Below, piece after piece: positions 41,079-54,800 of a DNA stretch of 64,000 nt. The DNA is taken from contig NC_064448.1 of the NCBI RefSeq assembly GCF_023343835.1, positions 14,167,531 to 14,231,530 of the forward strand. Reading direction: 5' to 3'. A program made the position numbers and the translations under genes. This stretch comes from Lagopus muta. Lineage: Eukaryota > Chordata > Aves > Galliformes > Phasianidae. Within the stretch, counting starts at the first letter, position 1. Each line of letters starts with the position of its first letter. A model generated the notes under the pieces. The model ran no database searches. It had not been told where the DNA came from and saw only the letters and a program-made list of their open reading frames with translations.

Positions 41079-42867
41079 ACCCACCTTCCATCCCTGCTCC
41101 TGCTTCTGTTGTGCTTCCTGCCCACAGCACCATCACATTGCAGCCAACTGCCTACCTGTGCAGAAAAAGTCAACAAGCAGCTACAGAACAGCCAGCATCA
41201 TCCTAGACCCACCAAACAACAACAACAAAAAAAAACCAACCATGCTACAAGTGTGTGGAATCCCACAGGGACACAGGCTCAGCGTGGCTGTGAAGCTACA
41301 CTCAGATGCACCGTTCTTCCTTTGCTTTTGCCCAGGGGATGCAGAAGCAGCTGAGAGCACACTGGCATGGAGGCACCTGGGGCTGGGAGAGCAGCAGTGC
41401 CACAGCACGGGGTTCACTGCGTCACCCAGCGCAGTGTGGCTGCACACCCACACCCACCTAAGCATGCCAGAGTGCCTGCCCCAAAAAGAACCTGGGCCGT
41501 GCCCACGCAGTGACTGTCCGTGCAGAACAGAAACACACAGAGCTTAGCGCTGAGACCACCAGTCAGTCCGGAGATTAGAGACCGCACTGATCTGCTGCAA
41601 AGCAGGAGAGAAAGTGACTGAAGACACCTGGAGCCCTACCTTCCATGAGGAATATCCCTCAGGAACAGCGCTTACTGCAGCCCCATCCCTCCTTTCTTGT
41701 ACAGGAACACTGCAGTGATCCAGAAGTGATGATTCCTTCACTGAGGAGCTAGAAGAACATTAGTGCAGACCTCCCACTACAGCTTTTATCTGGGGCAGCT
41801 TTGACTCAGCAGCCCCAAATGCATTAGGGAGGCCTTGTGAAGAGTGAGAGTTGTGCAGGACCATCTCAGGCCACAGACAGAACAGCCAGAGGCACTTCAA
41901 GGAGTGCTGTTCTGAGCTGGCTGCTGTGATGCTACACAGAGCACTGACCATGTTGGAGCCTCTCTGTGTTCAGCATCACTACTGTAACTTTTATATAGAG
42001 AGACTAAGGCAGCACACATTAATAAGGGGCAGAAATGTGAACCAGACACAAATTATTAGCCAGTGCCACAATGTTGCAGGCTGCTTCCCTTCTCCACTGG
42101 GGATGTTAACCTAGCACTGTCAACTTACCTACTGCTACAGGAGCAACTGATGCTCCATGAAATGTCAAGCTGCACTAGTCAGGGTCAGGCTATTCTAAGA
42201 AGAAATCAGTGAGCATCCACTGTTCATCCACTGCTATAGCCACTTGTAAGTGAAACAAGAGAATAGCATTAATCTTCAGTGTTTAAGAAAGCAGACTTTA
42301 TTAGTTTTTCCTCCAAGCTAGCAGTTTCTAGAATATCCTGCAGAAGTAGGTCCCACAAGCTGATTATGCATCATATCAAATATTCCTTTCCATTTGCCAT
42401 CACTTTGCTTTAAGCGATAACACACCACTCTCAATCAGAGGATTGCATTGCAGATGCTTTCAACTATGCCACTGTAGGAATCCAGGGAATCTTAACACCT
42501 CCTCAAAGTCACACCCAGTCAAAAAACACATGGCTAAAAACCCATACGGGACTGCTTGTTAACCCAAGTCTGTTCCTGCCCATGTCAAAGCTCAACAATT
42601 CAGACTTATTTTAGCATCTGCTGACCTCTCAAGTACAAAAAAAAAAAAAAAAAAAAATAGTAATTCTGAAGCATTTATTCCCATATCAAATGAGGAACAC
42701 TGCAAGCTTTCAAAGTACAGGCAGTAAGTTGAGCACCAAGTGCAATAACCCAACTGCTTGTCTGCTAAGAAAGAGGGATTCATCCATCTGGCACACTACC
42801 AATAGCTACTCTGCAGTACTTCCCATGTATCTCCTGTTTGGCTGAGTGAACATGCTCCAGTCCCACC
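41079..42867. other. DLGAP4 intron between CR1 copies
   Basis: Contains an (AAC)n/A-rich tract at 41,217-41,235 and a 21-A run at 42,637-42,657. No gene supported. Confidence 0.7.
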
Positions 42868-43410
42868 ATAAATCACAGAATTTCTAGAGCTGGAAGGGAC
42901 CTTTAAAAGTCATCTAGCCCAACTCCCCTGCAATGCACAAGGACACCACAGCTCCATCAGGTTTCCAAGGGCCTGATCCAGGCTCACCTTAAAGTCTCCA
43001 GGGATGAGGCATCCACATCTCTGTGCAACCTGTTCCAGTGCCTCACCACCCTCACTGCAGAAGACTCTTTACTTATATCTAACCTAAATCCATCCTCTTT
43101 GATCTTGAAACCCTTCCATCTTGTTCTGTCACCACAGATCCTGCTGAAGAGTCTGTCCTCTTCTTTCCTGTCGCTCCCCTTTAGATACTGACAGGCTGCT
43201 CTCAGGTCACCTCACAGCCTTCTCTCCATGCTGCACAGCTCCAGCTCTCTGTCTGTACTTACAGGTGTTCCATCCTGGGATCATTTTTGTGGTTCTTCTC
43301 TGGATGCTCTCCAACAGCTCCATCTCTCTGCTGTGCTGAGGACTCCACATCTGGACACAGTACTCCAGGTGGGGTCTCACAGCACAGAGCAGCAGGGTTT
43401 CCAACCCCTT
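42868..43410 (-). mobile_element. CR1 fragment, minus orientation
   Basis: Starts with the reverse-complement CR1 3' end (ATCACAGAATTTCTAGAGCT, then GGAAGGGACC) and extends into ORF2. The minus frame reads AVRPHLEYCVQMWSPQHSR and RRTTKMIPGW. It is 5' truncated and diverged, inserted in the same sense as DLGAP4. Confidence 0.87.
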
Positions 43411-46400
43411 GCCCTACTGCCCACACTTCTTCATCCATCCCACTTGTTGTCCAGGACTTTTTGCAGCTACAGGAGCATGGCAGAGCCACCCCTAGAGCTT
43501 CTGGGCACCCAAGCACATTGCCACTAGCTGGTGCAGGATGTTGGGGGAATTGCAGTACTGTCTTGGTCCCACCAGCAGACAGCTTTAGAATCAGTGGGGA
43601 TGTGTTGCCATTACTTTAAGTGTGCCATTTAAATGCTGTTCACAGAAGAACCAGCTAAGAGGGTGCTTAGAGTGCTGATGGCAGCCAGCAGCAGCTTGTT
43701 ATCGCAGTCTGCTGACAGGAACAGGGCTGCACTGGTGACAGCAACATCTCGGTTCTTGCTTGCTCCCCTGGTATAAGTGGGACTCCTCAGGGATGGCTTC
43801 ACTACCAGGAGCAGCAGTCCTCCAGCCTACCTCAGACAGCAGACAGAACAGGTAGAAATTGTCACCGATGCTGGCGAGAAACCTTGAGGCAAGAGGAGAA
43901 ATCCTCTGTCACTTTATTCTGCCTCAAGATTTTCTCCACAGCATTCAGCTACTGGGTTCCAAATGTTATCCAGCCCCAGAAGGGGACTTGGTGGCATCTG
44001 CTCACACAAGATGAAATTCCAGCTGTTTTAGGCTATGGCAACTATTCAGTGATGCCACCAGAAAAGCAGCAGAGATGGTTTTGCCATAACATTATGGAAA
44101 AAACTCCCCCCACACCCAGAGATGAGGAATTCTTTGTAAGCTCCAAACAAACCACACCCTGTACCCACAGGGGCAGGGAAAGCACATGTGTCAGCAGACA
44201 AGCAGACAACAGCGCAACAGTCTCCGTGCAAGGGAGATGGGAAAGGCATCAGGCCTGGATACGCTTCTCCCCATGTTTACCTACCCTGAGAAAGTCTAAA
44301 CATTAGTCAGGAGGGTCTTCTTGCTCAGAAATTTCCTGCCAGGCAGCCAGCACTCAAGATTTACATTGTCAAAGCTATAATCGTCTCAACACGTTTTAAT
44401 ATTTAGATTCAATTGAAGCCATTTCCTGCCTTAAGAATGTACAAACCAAGATGTGGCAACATTATGCTAATTCTGAAGAATCAAAGTCAAAGTTGCTGGG
44501 AAACTTCTGTTAGCTGAAGCACAGGACAAGCTTTCCAGGTTGAGAAAACTATTCCATATTCTAATTCAGTCTAATACAGCATTAGTTAAAAGATACACAA
44601 CACGAACATGCAGAAAAGGCCTCCTATAATCAGGTTCTCCTTCACCATTAGCATTAAATTTGACAGCAGTTAGCTGCTGCGCCAACCAGAACTGGCAATG
44701 CTGCGCACCCCTCATCTGATCTGAGGAGACAGAGTCAGTCCTCAGAGCCACAGCAGGCAATTAAGCAAATATTTCAACCTTCTAATCCTTTTGGATAAGC
44801 TATTAGAAAGCTTCTGAAAGCACAGCTGTTATCATCGCTTGGTTTTCAGCATACTCCTTTATGAACTAACCCATGTTCCAACAAAGCTGCACTTCTTGAG
44901 CTCTAACATCCCTTCTCTCTGTCTAGGCACAGAGGAGGCAGACAGACAGCACAGACTGTCTCCAGTGACTTCGCTCACACCGCTCTCCTATAGGCCTAGA
45001 GTCCTCAACTGTGATTTCCTAGGAATTTCAAATATCACAAACACTCCCAGGAGAATGCTCTGTTCTCCCACCCTTCCAAAGGGAGGAGGTATCAGGACTA
45101 AACTTTCTGGAATGCTTTGTTTGAGAATCAAGGAGACAATGAGACAAAGAAACCACTGTTCCAGGCTCCAAAATGAAAGAGCACAACAAACCTCAGCCAC
45201 CAACGGAGTCTTCTGCAAGCACACCGAGCTAACTCTGACCTGAACAGCTTCAAGCCATTAACAAGCTTTGCTTTTTACCAGGGGCTCCAAAACCCCAGGC
45301 TCCCATTGCACCGCCTTGAAGAGTCCCTGCAATCTTTCAATCTGAGCCCAGACCACTGCATTTCAGCCACAAGTACAGGCAGCAGGAGAAAGGCCTGGAG
45401 TCATGCATGCAGTACCTGCTCACCCACACCCACGTCAGCCTGGTCCTCCAGCTTGCAGAACTCGCCAGGAAGCACTTTGAAGGCTTGTAACTAGAAAAAG
45501 GATGCAAAGGAGAGGCTAACAGTCCTACCACATCAATTTAACAGACTCAGTTACTAGGCAACAAGTCTGAACAACACTTAGTTATGCTGCTTCTCATGCC
45601 ATCTTGTCTGCCATGGTGTGTTCAGGACTTTGCTCAGCTGCCCCACACTGTTTTCCTGTCTTGAAAGCTACATGCTGCAAGACTTAAGGGCTTCATTTCC
45701 CAACATTGCTTTTCCCAGTTTGAGCCCTGTTTTCTGCTTGGGACTTTCTTCCAGTTGACAGACCACCAATTTCTCTCCGCACCCTTCAACCCACTTCTTG
45801 CACAGCTCCAACTACAAAGCAAACGCTGTCCAGATCACATTCTCAGGAATCTTAGGGCTGTTCCGTAGATTATTCAACACATTTGCTGCAGGGACTCCAC
45901 CTGTAAGGCTGAAACATCAACTAGTAAACCAAGCAAGGTTTCCAGCATTGGTGCTTTGTTTTTCCTAATCTGTCTCACAGCACCAATGGAAGCTGTCAGT
46001 CTGGCCGGGTTGGAAGAAGGCAGCAAGCATTGGTTTAGAGTGGCTTAAGGAAGGTAAAGTGAATGAACTTGAGCCGGACAGTTGTGAAGTTGGTCCAGTG
46101 GAAGACAGTTTACCAGAAATGCTTTTGGAAGAAATCTCTCCTTACTCAGCCACAGCTATGCAATCTCACTGGCGTTCCCCTGACTGCCCAGGGCTGCATG
46201 AGCCTTCTGGGAAGGCACTGTAAAACCTCCTCCAGCTGCTCTGTCAGAAGAGTTGTAAACAGATGTCAGGAGCTTTCCAGGAAGACTCATTTAGAAGCAT
46301 GGAACAGCCTCAAAAGTCTATCCAAAATGCTCCTCTTTCCTATTCGTCTTTAGCTTCCCCTTCCAGCATGTACATCAGTTTCATCAGGGCTGTCTCAGTC

Positions 46401-49400
46401 ATCTGCACTTGTCCCAAGCAGCACAAACATCAGCAGGTTTTTTTTCTTCTTTGGTTGTGAAGCCCTGCTCTAAACACATGCAGAAGCCCTTCTGTTAATT
46501 ACAAAACCACCTAAGCAATAACAGGAGCAGTACAAAGGCAAAAACACAAGACCTGTGGTATTGAGTTTCACACAAGGCGCAAGTCACACACCAAAAATAA
46601 GGTAAACAGCTACGGCCCTGCTTCTCATACCAGGGATTTAACAAGTTTGAAGTTCTAGACAGCAGATACAGGTCTTTTTGCAGGGGTCTTCAGGGTCCCA
46701 ATATGCCAAAGAGCTGTGCCACCAACCCCTTTGGAGAACACCACAGATACTGACAGGCAGGTCTTGGGACTTGTTCACAACAACCCTGTGGTTCCAACTG
46801 GCAAAGCTGGAGCATTCAGACAGCTGCTGGAATACAAAGGTAGAGACAACATAAAAGCGTACAGGCCAAGGAGAGTCTTCCTGCAGGAGCTGAGCAAGCT
46901 GCACAAACCGCTCCTTGTGGAGACTTCCTCACAAATCAAGGATAAAGACGCTTGCAAGAAAACCACTGTGGATTTCCCTGGCTAAGGAGCTGGCCTTGCA
47001 GAAGCACTGGGTGTTGGCCTGACCTTGTCTCACACAGACACCAAAGGGAATGATGACCAGCTCAGTGAACAAAGCCACCTCTCCAGCTCCCTGAAAAGCA
47101 GAGCCAGAGCAGACACTCTGAGGACTGCCCAAGGTTGGAACTATTTCTCAGCTTGGCCATTTTCCCCACACTTGGCCAGGGAATAATTACAGGACTAGAG
47201 CACATCACTATCTGGCCAGCCACTTCATGCCAATTGTCAAACACCAACGCTGGCTGTAGGATGAAATTCACAGTAGTAGCTGCTTACTCTTCCAATGCCA
47301 GTATTCTGACAAGAGCTTTCCCCTCAGCTCAGCCTTTGCCCTCTCTAGCTCAAAGGGATCTCTGAGCACAGAGCTATAACGTAGCTATTACAAGAAAATC
47401 CCCAGTATAGACTGGTACCAGGTCAGGTTCTCTGAGGTTAGTCCAGCAAGTGCTTTCATCTTGTGTCCTTAGAAAACAAGAATTGCTACACAAAAATAAT
47501 CAAGCTGTCATCATGTAGCCATAGGCCTAGAACACCAGTTTTTAACTTGTAAGTTTGGGTTGAGGTGAGACACAAGAAGCACCTCTGTAAGAGACGGGCA
47601 CAGCACAAGGGCAGAGGGAGGCTGTCATCATCTCAGGCTGAACCAGGAGCAAACCCCAGGCCAAGCCTTCAGCTCACACTGCAGCGCTGTGCCCCCAGTA
47701 CTCTGACACTGCTGCCAGGGGATGGAACACTTGAGTAGCTCAGGTCACTTCTGAGGCCAGTGATATTGGACAGGGAAACATAAGAATCAGTTCTTCTACA
47801 TTTTCTTATAAAGCACCTTCAAGAAAACATTCAGATTGCTTAGAAAACAAAGCCACACTTTCAGAGGAAGAGATACCAGACACGTTCCTTGCATCAAGGC
47901 TGCCAGAAGACCTGGGACATCTGCTAGATTATGACTCACGATACCAATTGTAAGCAACTGAAGACCATAGAGCTCCATCCCTTACGAGAAGGCTGCTCTG
48001 AAGTCTCAGTCAGGGTTTAGTTAAAGGTTGGTAAGAAAGGTGTAACTCCACCAGAAGCCCCTCCTCTGCAGGCATCAGTGAGAGAAGTGCTGTCAAGAAG
48101 CTGAAGAACTGGAATGCTGGAACTGATCCTATAACAAGAAGTTACAGGCCTGGAGTGTATGCTGCAGAAATTAATTTTCATCCTCACATATACATATATA
48201 AAGAATTCACCATGCTGTCAGCTCTGTCACCATACTTCAGTGTGGGAAGAACATCATTTACTCCCTATTAGTCTTTCAAAGGCCAAAAACAACTACAGTG
48301 CTTCTGAAATTAATAGTCCTGTGGTAAGTAAAGAGGTGGGAAAGCACCAAATTAGAGGTGGGAAAGCCCTTAGTTTTCAGGTGTCCTGTGTGAGCAGAAG
48401 ATGGAAACCAATCTGATGACATGCTGGACACTTTCCCACTTGCTCAAGCTGTGGCTGTGATGTTAATCCCCAGCACGTGGGGTTGAGGTGTCTGTCAAAT
48501 CAACAAGGGTCCAAAAAGCTGCTCCTCTTCAGCAATCAACACATGGGCAGCCTTGGGACCCGCTTTCTCCCACTCCCACCACACACAGGACTGCTATGCT
48601 CTGCCTGTTTCATGGGGATCCCAGCACCCAGCTGCAGAGGAATCATCCTCCTGTTGAATGCCAGGGATGTGCCAGCACACAGCCAGGAGAGCCCTTCCTG
48701 CACCACTGGCTATTCCCTGCTCATTAGGGCTGGTGACTTCAACACAAACAGACGAAGAGTGAATCCCAGCTTCAGGCAGTGCTGTAAAACCGTCCAGTTT
48801 CTGGCCAGACTTGCAGAAGATGTAAGATACCCATGAGCTGACAGCAGACAAGCTTCACCCCAACAAGCCCAAATTCCAAGAGACCGAAAACAACGCTGCA
48901 TTGAAGCACTGATGGGTGAAAGTCCAACCCACCCCTTACAGCAACAGAGATTCAGTTCTTCTATTTTTTCATCTGTAACCAAGATGCACAGCACAGCTGT
49001 GGGAACAAAACAGTAACAAGTTATTTGGGATACCGCTCTGTAAATAGATGCGTGGCCAGTTATCTAATTGTGGGAACATTGGAACAAGGTGGCTGCAACA
49101 GGGAGCAGCAGAGTATTTGTGGGGTTATTTAACTGCAAGCTTCCAGCAGATTGCATCATCTTCATCAGTAGATTTCCACCACTGCAACATCAGCAACTTA
49201 TGCTGCAAGACACCTGGAAGAGTTTGTGAAGTAATTCTGGGTGCCATAGGACTGTCCCCTCTAACTGTAGGCACAACCAGGAGGGCAGCTAGAGGAGATA
49301 ATTCTACTGCAAACTGTTAATTACATTAATTGATTAGATATCTGACTCAACTGCTATCAAGTCCAGCGCAACCCGGGCCAGCTCCCTCATCTAGTTCCCA

Positions 49401-50599
49401 TCACAGGGATGCCTTATCCTTGGGGAAAGGGTGTAACAGCAGAAGTGAGTCACCTTACACAGCAGCCTTCATGCTGGGAGAATTTATGCCAAGACATGGT
49501 TTGATTTCAACATGATTTGCCTACCTTAGCAGACTTCTTACCATTATCATTATCTGAACACTTGAAAAAGCTGTGAACTGCTCATATGGGCACCAAGAAA
49601 GTGAGCACCTGAGCAACATTAAAGAGAGTGTCTGCCATATAAATTCCCATAGCAAGTATCAGTGCATGTGAGATCTGCAAAAAGGCCAGGAACTGCACCT
49701 GTAAGATCTACATAAGCACTGCATTAGATGGGCAGCACAATAGAGAACATGAGCTCAGTCAAGCCACTCTGCCCACTGCAACAAGAGCAGCGTGGCTGCA
49801 GACCTAAGGGACAGCAGCCAGAGCTCCAGGCTGGAAGACAAGCAGGGCTATAAAAGCAGTCCAGAGGGTCAAAGCCCTTTCCTACCTACTGGCTCCTTAT
49901 AGTTGCCACCTATTCCCCATCATGCTGTGTGTGACTCCAGTTACCTCTTAAAACACGTCTGGACATCACGTGGCCACAGCCAGCCATGTCACTGGTCTAC
50001 AGGGATTAACAGTCAGTTCACCAGGTAGAAAAAAAGGTAAATATCCACCTAATACGTGGCTTCTCTAGGCCAGAAAAGAAAGCAGACAGTAATTTGCAAT
50101 ACAATTATTAGCATTCTGTTAATTTAAGTACCACTTTTGCTGACAAGATCAAACATTTGAAAAATAGCACAGCCTCCAAAACCACAGTCCTGCAGGACAC
50201 GTCTCTGGTATGCTCAGTCTCTCCCCCAGGACTACTCTGTGTGACAGCTTTAGAAACGCTCCCTGTTTAAAGGAGAGAGTTCACATGCTGTGGCAGTGCA
50301 GAAGGAAATAACTAGATCCAGACCTTCCACACATTTTGAATGAGCAGGAAGGTTTTGCACAAAAACATCATGCACTCAAGTTCTGGGGATGCTGAGCTGC
50401 CTAGGCATATAGCACTATTTCTGGAAGACGCAGTAAAAAAAACAAAAAAAAAACCAAAAAACATCAAACCTCCCTGGAAGGTCCAGTAGCATCACTCACC
50501 AAGCTAACAACTCCTGAATGGATAAACTGAAGTCTAAGGACCCTGACCTGTTCTCTCTTGGCTTGCTTCTGCAGCGATGTTCAAAGCCAGAGCAGGATT
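43411..50599 (-). other. DLGAP4: Large DLGAP4 intron, middle part
   Basis: Mostly unique sequence. Exon-like islands lie at 45,367-45,490, 45,975-46,222 and 46,640-46,985 (see findings). No recognised gene or repeat otherwise. Confidence 0.65.
45367..45490 (+). CDS. Unidentified exon-like ORF antisense to DLGAP4
   Basis: After the acceptor-like TGCATTTCAG, 40 codons run to TAA: HKYRQQEKGLESCMQYL, then THTHVSLVLQLAELARKHF and EGL. By hand count GC at codon positions 1/2/3 is 25/40, 11/40 and 33/40, a classic coding pattern in a region of about 50% GC. It looks helical with a leucine spacing. I do not recognise the protein. The opposite strand over the same bases (45,490-45,416) also has a strong acceptor and a 25-codon frame, so the strand is not settled. 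It could be an exon of an antisense transcript, a pseudogene remnant or chance. Confidence 0.3.
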
Positions 50600-51806
50600 T
50601 AAGGAAAGTGTTTGACACGGTGACAATCTGCACAGTGACTGGATTTACCTGGACCTGAGCAAGGCCTTTGACATGGTCCCCCACCACATCCTCATCTCCA
50701 AATTGGAGGGAAGTGGATTTGATGGGTGGACGACCCGATGGATGAGCAATTGGTTGAAAGGCCGCAGACAGAGGGTGGTGGTCAATGGCTTTATGTCCAG
50801 GTGGAGGCCGGTAACAAGCGGTGTCCCCCAAGGGTCTGTCTTGGGACCGGTGCTCTTTAACATCTTTATTAATGACATCGATGAGGGAATCGAGTGCACC
50901 CTCAGCAAGTTTGCTGACGACACCAAGCTGAGTGGTGCGGTTGATACGGTGGAAGGAAGGGATGCCATTCAGAGGGACCTTGACAGGATGGAGGGCTGGG
51001 CTCGGGTGAACCTGATGAGGTTCAACACGGCAAAGTGCAGGGTTTTGCATTTGGGCCGGAAGAACCCCAGGCACCTGTACAGGCTGGGAGGAGTGGTCCT
51101 TGAGAGCAGCTCGGCAGAGAAGGACCTGGGGGTCCTGATGGATGAGAGACTGAACATGAGCCAGCAGTGCGCTCTGGCAGCTCGAAAGGCAAATGGGATC
51201 CTGGGCTCCATCAGGAGAGGGGTGGCCAGCAGGGACAGGGAGGTGATTGTCCCTCTCTACTCGGCTCTTGTGAGGCCCCATCTGGAGTCCTGTGTCCAGG
51301 TGTGGAGCCCTCAGTACAAGAAAGACATTGAGATTTTGGAAAGGGTCCAGAGGAGGGCGACTAAAGATGATCAGGGGGCTGGAGCACCTCCCCTGTCAGG
51401 ACAGGCTGAGGGAGTTGGGCTTGTTCAGCCTGGAGAAGAGAAGGCTGCGGGGTGACCTCATTGCAGCCTATCAATACCTGAAGGGAACCTACACCCAGGA
51501 GGGGAGTAAACTCTTCAAAAGGGCTGACAACAGCAGGACTAGGGGAAATGGTTTTAAGTTGAAGGAGGGAAGATTTAGGTTGGATGTTAGGAGGAAGTTC
51601 TTTACTAGGAGAGTGGTTAGGCCCTGGAACGGGCTGCCCAGGGAGGTTGTGGATGCCCCGTCCTTGGACGTGTTTAAGGCCAGGTTGGACGGGGTCCTGG
51701 GCAACCTGATCTGAATGTGTATGTTTGGTGGCCCTGCTAGGCAGGGGGGTTGGAACTACATGATCCTTGAGGTCCCTTCCAACCCGGGTGATTCTGTGAT
51801 TCTGTG
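50600..51806 (+). mobile_element. CR1 LINE, 5'-truncated, relatively young copy
   Basis: About 1.2 kb of CR1 ORF2 3' half and 3' end. Readable reverse-transcriptase blocks include [40 protein letters not shown] and the catalytic FADDTKL. The frame stays open from 50,673 to 51,455. A one-base expansion in an A run near 51,363-51,365 shifts the downstream reading into another frame, where [20 protein letters not shown] to GVLGNLI follows with a stop at 51,714. It ends with the tandem 8-base terminus ATTCTGTG x2 (51,791-51,806) typical of CR1. The element is not autonomous. It lies antisense to the DLGAP4 intron. Confidence 0.95.
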
Positions 51807-54800
51807 GATTTCTCACTTGATTAGAGTGCTACTTCTTTCCTCAGAAGCCACATTCCAGGACATTCCACCCTCTCCTTGTCCAGCCTGGTACCAGGAGCAG
51901 CCACCTCCCTGCACACACAGCACTCAGTACTGAGTAAGAGCACGGGAAGATGACAGCATTTAAAGCTAGAGATGGGCTTGGTTAGGCAAATCGTGCTATT
52001 CTCAAACCCAGAATGTTATTAGTGCAAACTCTCAGTAGTCTGACTAACTAGAGAATATTTTTTTTTATAAATCAGAATGAGCAAACTTGCCTCAGGCTTC
52101 AGCTCTTGCGCATTAGAGGCAAAAAGCTTCGGGATATTAAAGCTTAAGTTCTGACACATCCTTTGATCTCACATGTAGAATATGTATGCTCTGTGCATTA
52201 CTACTCATTTCTGTTAGGTACACATGTGAGAGCAATGACATGGAACAATTGCTTCTGAAATTTCAAAGCAAATGTGCAGTCTGACTTATCACCTCGGACA
52301 ACCAACCCCCAGCTTATGAGGTCCCCTGCCATCCTGAACATTCAGACCCTTCACAGAAAGGGAAGCTGACCTGTTGGCTCTCTGAAGGTGCTGGAGAAGG
52401 GAAAGGTGGCAAACAGAACTCAGGAGTGAAACAGAAAGCAAAGTGTGAAACTGGAGGGTGACACTTCAAAGAGCCCACAAACAAAGCTAAGTAAAAGCTT
52501 CCCTATGAGATTACGGCCTCCCATCGACCCCTTTTCCATCCCAGTTGCACTTACAGCTGGTGGGTTCCACAGACAAGTCCACAAAGTGTAATACTATGGT
52601 GAGCAATGGGTGCAAGGTAAGAAATATGTACACGGTGGGGAAACAGGGAGAATTCAGCTACCACAGCATAGAGCATGGGCACAGCTGGGACCGCAGCACT
52701 CAGAGCAGCCTGTACCAGGGACCTGGGGAAAAGCAGCCCCGCTTCCCATGCCTTGGTGCCTGCTGGATTAAGGAGTACCAGCCCCAGTGTATCAACAAGC
52801 ATCCCACTTTCCTGAGTATTTAACAATGCCAGAGAAATCGGACCTAATCAGAGATTTCTTACCATGGAAAGAAAAAAATCACTCCTTTGTTCTGTCAGAG
52901 GGATTTTACCATAAAGCCAGTTACAAAAACTACTCATACACCTGATCTGGAAGAGGAAAAAATTAATACCTTTAGTTTTTAATTAAAGACAGAACCAAGT
53001 ACAAACTGCAGAGACAGAGCTCACATACGTACAAGCTGCACTGCTGAGCACACAAAGTTCTGTAGATCAAGGACTACTTCCTTCCTACATTCGTGACTGT
53101 ACATACATAGAAACCTTAGCTCTGACCCTCAGCACTGCACACCACAGGCCAACAGCACCAGCTCACCAGGCTGTGAACAGCCATCAGCACCCCGGCCACA
53201 GACTGCCTAGCCTTGCCCGTGACACCAGGCACGCTTCGCCAGCACGGCCAGAAGCTGTCACAGTCAATCAGACCAGAGCTGAGCCCAGCATGAATCAGCT
53301 GCTGCATGGATCAACAGGCTCAGAGAACCTCAGTGCTGGAGACCAAACAGCAGCCACAGGCCCTTCAAATTAAGGCTACTAATAGCTCAAAACAACTCTG
53401 TGCAGTAAGTAGACTAAATATACAACACGGGCATCTCCGGCATATATTCTCCAGGAAAATGACAAAGATACGGAAAATCTGGACAAAGACTCAACAAGAG
53501 TTTTGCAGCTTATGGGGACAGGTGATGCAGGAGGTTATGCTGCCTGCAGCCAGGCCTGCAGGTTTTCAGACTTGCTTCTTCCAGCCCCACAGAGGCTTTG
53601 GAACCAGGCAGGCTCAGCAGCACTAAGGCAGACTGGCAGTTCAGCTTCCAGCAGCAGATCATACCACACAGCAGAGCCAACAGTACTGTTCACCCATTCT
53701 GTCCTTACCCTTATTCTGTATCCACCCCATCCTATCCTTACTCACCACTGCATTGTGGTTTGGGCAGCAAGCAAATACCACTGATACAACTGATTCACAT
53801 CCTTGAAGTGTGTCATTACTGGCTAGACTAGGAAAACTTCAAGATTGAAACAGCACAGTACTAACTACCCCTGCCTCCTTCATGCCTGCCCTGCACATGA
53901 CACCTTACTGTAAGCAGTGCTCAATGCAGGTAGAAAGATCCCAGGAAGAACAAACCTGGGCTCAGTAGTTATTTCCCCTTTGGTGAGGGACTGGAAAAGA
54001 GCAGATAAGGCTCTTCTACGATTCGCTTATAGGCAGAGGGAAGGACTTCATTATCTCACATCACTCACTGGCCAGCTGTTACCAAGCAGTGAAGAGACAA
54101 CACAAAACCTAAGGCCTACCCTAGCACTCTGAAGCATGGCGGCTTAACCTGGGACTTTCAGATGTGCTTAAATGACTCCCCTTTTAGCCATCTTCTGAAC
54201 AGCATCTGACAGCTCTGCATCATCTGCTTTTCTCTACAAGCTTGCTTTGAGCACAAATCCATACCTTGTCAACCTCCACCTCCACGGGATGTCTGCAGAC
54301 ACTGTTCAGCTTTGACCACTGCTGCTACAGATCAGGCAGCTCTAGTGTAGAAGACTTTATCAGAGATCGCACAAGATGACTTGATTCTCATCTCCAGGCC
54401 CTGGCTTGCAGCATGATCTGCTGACTTGCAATCTGAACAAGCATTTGGTGTCACAACCCTTAACCAATTGCTGCTGAAAGAATGCCTGAAACTTCAGTGC
54501 TGGAAAGATGCCCAAACTTGTAGCAATTTTCACTATGTTGTCTTTCAGACAGGAACGCTGTTTTCCTTAATACATGAGATACATTTTGCAGGGTCATCCT
54601 GCAAAAGATGCCAGTAGCCCACTATTCCCTCTTAAACCTGGAAACTGCTTACCATCCCATGGGCAATCATCTTGCCAAACGTCTTTTTAAACTTATCTGA
54701 GTGGCAGATAGGTGCCCTTATGCCTGCATTTCAGGGAACACAGCAGAACACATCAACTTGCAGAATATTAACTCGTTTCTGGCCCTACCCTGAAGTGCTT

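Noticed and set aside
50496-51281. 261-codon minus frame
   Set aside because: Antisense shadow of the CR1 reverse-transcriptase frame.
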